This document shows positions 5,971-9,404 of a stretch of DNA of 9,404 nt, one piece after another. This DNA comes from Modestobacter sp. (GTDB taxonomy: Bacteria > Actinomycetota > Actinomycetes > Mycobacteriales > Geodermatophilaceae), in the NCBI GenBank assembly GCA_025965635.1, contig JAOPWO010000225.1, positions 1-9,404 of the forward strand, given 5' to 3'. A model generated the notes under the pieces. That model did no database searches. It was given only the letters and a program-made list of their open reading frames with translations, and was not told the DNA's origin. Position numbers and translations under genes: made by a program. Position 1 is the stretch's first letter, and each line of letters opens with the position of its first letter.

Positions 5971-6687
5971 TCAGGCGCCCTGCACGCGCTGGGCGGTCCG
6001 CTGCAGGTGGTCGGTCATGATCGCCTGGGCCTGGGCGGGGTCGCGGGCGCGGACGGCCTCGACGAACGCCCGGTGCTCGGCAACCCCCTGGCGGCCCTCG
6101 TGCTGGGCCTCCCGCAGTGACATGAGCACCGGCTCCCGGAACGAGTGCATGAGCATCACGATGGCCGGGTTGTGCGCGGCCGCGGCCACCTGCAGGTGGA
6201 AGTCGAAGGACATCGTCACCGTGTAGGTCTCCGCGTCCCGAGCCCGGGCGGCCTCGTCGCACAGCGCCAGCAGGCCGGCGAGTTCCTCGTCGGTGGCGCG
6301 GGCGACGACCAGCGGGATCACGCCCAGCTCCACCACCGTCCGGGCCTCGGTCACCTCGGCCGCGGAGAGTCCGGACATCCTCAGCAGGTCGGTGATCCCC
6401 TCGCCGACCCGGCCGGTCGTCGGGGCGGTGACGTAGGCCCCGCCGCGCGCGCCGAGACGGATCTCGATCAGGCCGTTGACCTCGAGGATCCGCAGCGCCT
6501 CACGAACGGTCACCCGGCTGACCCCGAAGCGCTCGCACAGGTCGCGTTCGGACGGCAGGCGCGCACCGATGCCCAGCTCGCCGGTGCGGATCAGGGCGCG
6601 CACCTGGTCGACGATCGCCTGGGACATGCGACCGGTGACGACGGGCTGGAACAGGTCGACCCCGGACCGGGATGGCTCCTCGGTCAC
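5971..6687 (-). CDS. GntR-family transcriptional regulator, FadR subfamily (FCD domain)
   Basis: 238 residues. The N-terminal winged helix-turn-helix spans about 21-88, with the hallmark LPSERDLCERFGVSRVTVREALRILEVNGLIEI and the wing GARGGAYV. The C-terminal FCD all-helical domain spans about 95-235, with the ARTVVE motif at 115-120. Candidate metal or ligand His residues are H164, H205 and H227. The Asp/Asn normally four residues before the first His appears to be Ser160, with D162 nearby. FCD regulators mostly respond to small organic acids, matching the carboxylate-uptake genes around. The GTG start at 6687 is chosen because AGGAGG at 6694-6699 lies six bases upstream; an in-frame upstream start lacks such a site. 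It lies 67 bp after the MFS gene on the same strand, so the two are probably one operon and the regulator likely controls its own promoter. Confidence 0.92.
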   Translation of the reverse strand: MTEEPSRSGVDLFQPVVTGRMSQAIVDQVRALIRTGELGIGARLPSERDLCERFGVSRVTVREALRILEVNGLIEIRLGARGGAYVTAPTTGRVGEGITDLLRMSGLSAAEVTEARTVVELGVIPLVVARATDEELAGLLALCDEAARARDAETYTVTMSFDFHLQVAAAAHNPAIVMLMHSFREPVLMSLREAQHEGRQGVAEHRAFVEAVRARDPAQAQAIMTDHLQRTAQRVQGA

Positions 6688-6754
6688 GTCCGACCTCCTC
6701 TCGCCCTGCGCTGTCCGCGGGACGCTACGGCACGGCACGGCGGGCGGGGGACGG

Positions 6755-7918
6755 TCAGGGCGTGCCGCTGGTCGGCCGCAGCCGGCCGACGCCCAGCGCC
6801 GGCACGGTGATCAGCAGGCCGGCGGCGAGCAGGGCGAGGCCCAGGGGCATCACGAGCACCATGCCGGCCACCGCGAACGGGGACGCGAGCAGTGCCGCGG
6901 CCCGGAACGTGCCGGTCGAGGCGATGGCCTCGCCGCGCTCCTCGACGTGGACGGCGTCGGTGGCGACCGCGGGACCGATGGTCTGGAGGGCCCCTGCCCC
7001 GATCCCGGAGACCAGCAGCCCGATGGCCACGAGGGCGGTGGAGGCGGCGAGCGGGCCGACGGCGGCGATGCCCAGCCCGCTGGCCAGCACGCCGAGGATC
7101 AGCGACCAGCGCACCCCGGCCCCGCGGGCCCGCCCGGCGAGAGCGCTGCCGGCGACCTGCGCGCCATTGGCGACCGAGACCAGCGCCCCGATCGTGGTGG
7201 AGCTGTGCCGGGCGAGTTCGAGCACCACCGGGACGTAGGAGCCCAGCAGGCCACGCCAGGCGCCGGCGCTGGCCCCCGCCCAGCACGCGACGGCGACGCT
7301 CGGCCGGCGCCACACCCGGCCGGCGGACTCGCGGTCGGCGCGCGGGGCGAAGGGGGGGAGGCGGGTCAGCAGGAGGGCCGAGCCGATGCCCAGTGCCGCG
7401 GTCGCGGTAGCGACCCAGAGGGCCAGGTCGGGGGAGTGGGCGATCAGCACGCCGGCCGCGAGCGGGCCGGCGATCTGCCCGGCACCCGAGGCGAAGTTGA
7501 CCCGGGCGAGCGCCGCGACCGCCGAGGAGGACATCCGCACCGCGTGTGTCTGGGTGCCGGTCCAGAAGAAGGCGCGGGCCAGCCCCTGGAGGAGCTGGGA
7601 CACGGCGAACACCAGCCAGCTGGTGGAGGCGATCAGCACGACGCACGAGGCGGCCAGGGCGGCTGCGGCCATCACCACGAACAGCTTGTCCGCGAGGTGC
7701 CGCATCATCGCGCCCATGAACATGCGGGTGCCCATCTGGGCGACCGCGGAGAGCGCGACCAGGACGCCGATCTCCGGAGCGGAGTAGTCCGCCCGCACCA
7801 TCAGCAGCGGGACCGCAACGCTGGCGATGCCCAGCGCGATGGCGAAGACCACCGCACCCACCGCGCTCGCGACCGAGTCCAGCCGTGACCCGCCGGGTTG
7901 GTTCCCGTTTCCGCCCAC
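6755..7918 (-). CDS. Major facilitator superfamily transporter
   Basis: 387 residues, of the common 12-helix MFS size, with about eleven to twelve hydrophobic segments. The loop between helices 2 and 3 carries a degenerate MFS motif A (GAMMRHLADK, 69-78). Around helix 5, GAGQIAGPLAAG (145-156) resembles the GP-containing antiporter motif C, which favours an exporter of the drug/proton antiporter type, although import cannot be excluded. The start is the least certain part: GTG at 7918 has GGGGGA at 7923-7928 upstream and places the first helix near residue 17. A longer frame from GTG 7972 would overlap the divergent promoter boxes and has no spaced ribosome-binding site. It heads a leftward pair with gntR and is divergent from the ferredoxin genes. 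It may expel a pathway intermediate or take up an alternative substrate. Confidence 0.85.
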   Translation of the reverse strand: MGGNGNQPGGSRLDSVASAVGAVVFAIALGIASVAVPLLMVRADYSAPEIGVLVALSAVAQMGTRMFMGAMMRHLADKLFVVMAAAALAASCVVLIASTSWLVFAVSQLLQGLARAFFWTGTQTHAVRMSSSAVAALARVNFASGAGQIAGPLAAGVLIAHSPDLALWVATATAALGIGSALLLTRLPPFAPRADRESAGRVWRRPSVAVACWAGASAGAWRGLLGSYVPVVLELARHSSTTIGALVSVANGAQVAGSALAGRARGAGVRWSLILGVLASGLGIAAVGPLAASTALVAIGLLVSGIGAGALQTIGPAVATDAVHVEERGEAIASTGTFRAAALLASPFAVAGMVLVMPLGLALLAAGLLITVPALGVGRLRPTSGTP

Positions 7919-7947
7919 GTGGTCCCCCGTCGCTCGGCGCCCACGTG
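7912..7947. repeat. CGCCCACGTG direct repeat, 26-bp period
   Basis: The 10-mer CGCCCACGTG occurs at 7912-7921 and again at 7938-7947. Each contains the palindrome CACGTG. The first copy overlaps the chosen MFS start codon and the second lies in its leader. A regulator site is possible. Confidence 0.45.
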
Positions 7948-7952
7948 CTCGG

Positions 7953-7981
7953 TTGACAGTGGCGCGGCCCACTCCTACCGT
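7953..7981 (+). promoter_or_regulatory. Promoter of the ferredoxin operon
   Basis: Consensus TTGACA (7953-7958), a 17-base spacer and TACCGT (7976-7981) give a strong actinobacterial housekeeping-type promoter. Predicted start is near 7988, about 77 bases before the ferredoxin ATG. Confidence 0.65.
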
Positions 7982-8006
7982 ACTATTGGACAGACCATTA
8001 GTTCAA
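7977..8006 (-). promoter_or_regulatory. Opposing promoter of the MFS-gntR operon
   Basis: On the minus strand TTGAAC (8001-8006), an 18-base spacer and TACGGT (7977-7982) match the consensus well. Its -10 box overlaps the rightward -10 box by five of six bases, so the two promoters should exclude each other. Confidence 0.5.
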
Positions 8007-8007
8007 T
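7985..8007. promoter_or_regulatory. Operator-like palindrome
   Basis: ATTGGAC-N9-GTTCAAT is an inverted repeat with one mismatch in seven. Within it, the minus strand reads TGGTCTGTCCA (7987-7997), five of six fixed positions of the FadR-subfamily half-site pattern TNGTNNNACNA. It covers the predicted rightward start and the leftward -35 box. The neighbouring GntR protein is the obvious candidate binder. Confidence 0.5.
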
Positions 8008-8020
8008 CGTCGATCGGCGG

Positions 8021-8037
8021 GCCGGCGTCCTTCGCGG
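8021..8037. repeat. 17-bp repeat copy B (GCCGGCGTCCTTCGCGG)
   Basis: Identical to 4031-4047. This copy lies in the ferredoxin leader, 27 bp before its start codon and 102 bp before the divergent MFS start. Confidence 0.7.
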
Positions 8038-8044
8038 GAGCCGG
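8022..8044 (+). other. Possible leader hairpin before the ferredoxin gene
   Basis: CCGGC (8022-8026) pairs with GCCGG (8040-8044), and after a bulged G the bases TCC (8028-8030) pair with GGA (8037-8039), leaving a small loop. It ends eight bases before the AGGGAG ribosome-binding site at 8053-8058, so it could affect translation or RNA stability. Confidence 0.35.
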
Positions 8045-8064
8045 ATGAGTACAGGGAGCGGTCC

Positions 8065-8265
8065 ATGCAGATCCAGGCGGACGCGAGCAAGTGCCAGGGC
8101 TACGGCAACTGCGTCGACCTCGACCCGGACCACTTCGATCTGGACGACGATGGACTCGTCGTCGTCCTGAAGAGTGCGGTCGCCCCCTCCGAGCAGGAGA
8201 CGGCCGGCGCTGCGGTCCGCAGCTGCCCGGTGGCTGCGGTCTGGCTGGTCGACCATGAGGCCTGA
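8065..8265 (+). CDS. [3Fe-4S] ferredoxin, cytochrome P450 redox-partner type
   Basis: 66 residues, the usual size of single-cluster P450 ferredoxins. It has exactly three cysteines: C10, C16 and C54, the last followed by Pro. The pattern C-Q-G-Y-G-N-C...C-P lacks the middle cysteine of a [4Fe-4S] site, so a [3Fe-4S] cluster is predicted. The variable middle position is Tyr13, where His or Ala is more common. The protein is strongly acidic (DLDPDHFDLDDDG), as expected for docking to basic patches on partners. AGGGAG at 8053-8058 precedes the ATG by six bases. Its last 11 bases overlap the reductase start, indicating translational coupling. It would carry single electrons from the reductase to an oxygenase, probably a P450 encoded beyond the window. 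Confidence 0.94.
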   Translation: MQIQADASKCQGYGNCVDLDPDHFDLDDDGLVVVLKSAVAPSEQETAGAAVRSCPVAAVWLVDHEA

Positions 8266-9404
8266 GCGGGTCGTCGTCGTCGGCAGCTCGGTCGGCGGCG
8301 TCCGGGCGGCGCAGGCACTGCGGGCCGGTGGCTTCGACGGCGACGTCGTGGTCGTGGGCAGCGAGGACGTGGCGCCCTACGACAAGCCGCCGCTGTCCAA
8401 GCAGCTGCTGACCGGCGAGCAGACCCCGGCCGACATCGCCCTGCTGGGCGCCGGGGGTTGGGAGGGGGACGGGCTCACCCCCGTCCTGGGCCGCCCGGCC
8501 ACCGCCCTCGACCCGGCCGGGAAGCACGTGGTCCTGGCCGACGGGGAACGCATCCCCTACGACGCGGTCATCATCGCGACGGGGGCACGCCCGCGCCGGA
8601 TCGCGGCGGGGGCGGACGGCCTGGTCCGCACGGTGCGTGAACTGCGGGACAGCGCGGCCATCCAGGAGCAGTTCGCCCGCGGCGGCCCCGTGGTCGTGGT
8701 CGGCAGCGGGTTCATCGGTGCCGAGGTCGCCTCCAGCGCCCGCCAGGCGGGGTTGCCGACCACCCTGCTGGAAGCTCTCCCCGAGCCCTTCGCCCGGGTC
8801 CTCGGCCCCGAGATGGGCGCTCGCATCGGCCGGTTGCACGCCGACGCCGGCGTATCGGTCCTCGGCGGCGCCGCGGTGGAACGGGTCGAGCGGCTCTCCG
8901 ACGGCATGGGTGTCGTCCACCTCGCGGACGGCCGGGCCCTGGAAGCGGCGAGCGTCGTGGTCGGGATCGGCGTCATCCCCAACACCGAGTGGCTCGAGGA
9001 CTCCGGCATCCCGCTGGATCGAGGAGTGCTCACCGACGAGTTCTGCCGGGTGGCCGAGGTTCCCGACGTGTACGCCATCGGCGATGTCGCCCGCTGGTTC
9101 GACGTGCGCACCGGTCAGCACCGCCTGGTGGAGCACTGGACCAACGCCGTCGAGCAGGGCAACCTCGTCGCCCACAACCTGCTGCACCCCGACGATCGGC
9201 GGGTGCACCAGAAGGCGCCGTACTTCTGGTCCGACCAGCACCGCATCAAGATCCAGATGGTGGGTCGCATCGCGCCGGAGGACGACGTCGCCCTCCTGCG
9301 CTACACGACATCGACCGGCGACCGGGACGTCGCCGTCTACTCCCGCGACGGCCGCTTCACCGCCGCGGTCGTCCTCGGCTGGCCGCGGGCCGTGGTCGCC
9401 TGCC
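8255..9404 (+). CDS. FAD-dependent NAD(P)H:ferredoxin reductase, C-terminus outside window
   Basis: 383 complete codons are visible; full-length relatives have about 400, so only a short C-terminal piece is missing. Seen in order: FAD-binding G10-S-S-V-G-G15, the active-site-region motif PYDKPPLSKQLL (41-52), ATGARPR (108-114), the nucleotide-binding G150-S-G-F-I-G155, and the second FAD motif YAIGDVAR (273-280). Glu173 at the end of the second strand of the nucleotide domain favours NADH over NADPH. This layout is that of oxygenase-coupled ferredoxin or putidaredoxin reductases. The ATG at 8255 is inside the ferredoxin gene (11-bp overlap) and has no good ribosome-binding site of its own, so it relies on coupling. 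Together with the ferredoxin it forms a short electron chain to an unseen monooxygenase. Confidence 0.94.
   Translation, partial: MRPERVVVVGSSVGGVRAAQALRAGGFDGDVVVVGSEDVAPYDKPPLSKQLLTGEQTPADIALLGAGGWEGDGLTPVLGRPATALDPAGKHVVLADGERIPYDAVIIATGARPRRIAAGADGLVRTVRELRDSAAIQEQFARGGPVVVVGSGFIGAEVASSARQAGLPTTLLEALPEPFARVLGPEMGARIGRLHADAGVSVLGGAAVERVERLSDGMGVVHLADGRALEAASVVVGIGVIPNTEWLEDSGIPLDRGVLTDEFCRVAEVPDVYAIGDVARWFDVRTGQHRLVEHWTNAVEQGNLVAHNLLHPDDRRVHQKAPYFWSDQHRIKIQMVGRIAPEDDVALLRYTTSTGDRDVAVYSRDGRFTAAVVLGWPRAVVAC

Noticed and set aside
6688..6738. Longer gntR start
   Set aside because: The ribosome-binding site AGGAGG at 6694-6699 lies inside this extension and fits the GTG at 6687 exactly.
7919..7972. 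Longer MFS start at GTG 7972
   Set aside because: It would run through the divergent promoter boxes, has no spaced Shine-Dalgarno sequence, and adds a basic low-complexity stretch.
8003..9241. Long leftward open frame opposite the ferredoxin and reductase genes
   Set aside because: Both genes on the other strand carry unmistakable motifs. This frame has none.
1..9404. Mobile element, prophage, CRISPR, tRNA or rRNA
   Set aside because: I saw no transposase or integrase motifs, no terminal inverted repeats around gene blocks, no regularly spaced repeats and no cloverleaf-like sequence.

Overview
The window comes from a very GC-rich bacterium, almost certainly an actinobacterium. Third codon positions are strongly G/C, GTG starts are common, Shine-Dalgarno sequences are strong, -10 boxes are of the TANNNT type, and a P450-type ferredoxin is present. 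I cannot name the genus. No rRNA, tRNA, CRISPR array, insertion sequence or phage gene is visible. Nearly every base belongs to a gene or a short regulatory gap, and most other open frames are GC-driven shadows.

Layout. Positions 1-3946 form a leftward block: tctA, tctB and tctC, a complete tripartite tricarboxylate-type uptake system, followed after a strong hairpin by an isochorismatase-family amidohydrolase that runs off the left edge. Positions 3947-4258 are a divergent control region. Positions 4259-5886 form a rightward pair: a beta-hydroxyacid dehydrogenase-family enzyme and a class II aldolase/adducin-family enzyme. Positions 5887-5970 hold hairpins between convergent transcripts. Positions 5971-7918 are a leftward MFS transporter and GntR/FadR-type regulator pair. 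Positions 7919-8064 are a compact divergent promoter and operator region. From 8065 to the right edge lie a [3Fe-4S] ferredoxin and an overlapping FAD-dependent ferredoxin reductase, cut by the window end.

How the parts may fit (inference). TctABC would import a carboxylate caught by a surface lipoprotein. The dehydrogenase, the aldolase-family enzyme (probably an aldolase or decarboxylase) and the amidohydrolase would process it. The ferredoxin and reductase would feed electrons to a P450 or other oxygenase that is not in the window. The FCD-domain regulator probably senses a small organic acid and may act at the operator-like palindrome between the MFS and ferredoxin genes. This looks like a catabolic island for an unidentified organic acid. 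The substrate, the oxygenase and any ring-cleaving step cannot be read from this window.

The most interesting signals are: two opposing promoters whose -10 boxes are almost the same six bases, with a palindrome beside them; an exact 17-bp repeat shared by the two divergent control regions; a dehydrogenase whose normally conserved substrate-binding Gly-Gly is Arg-Lys; and a ferredoxin with Tyr at the variable cluster position.
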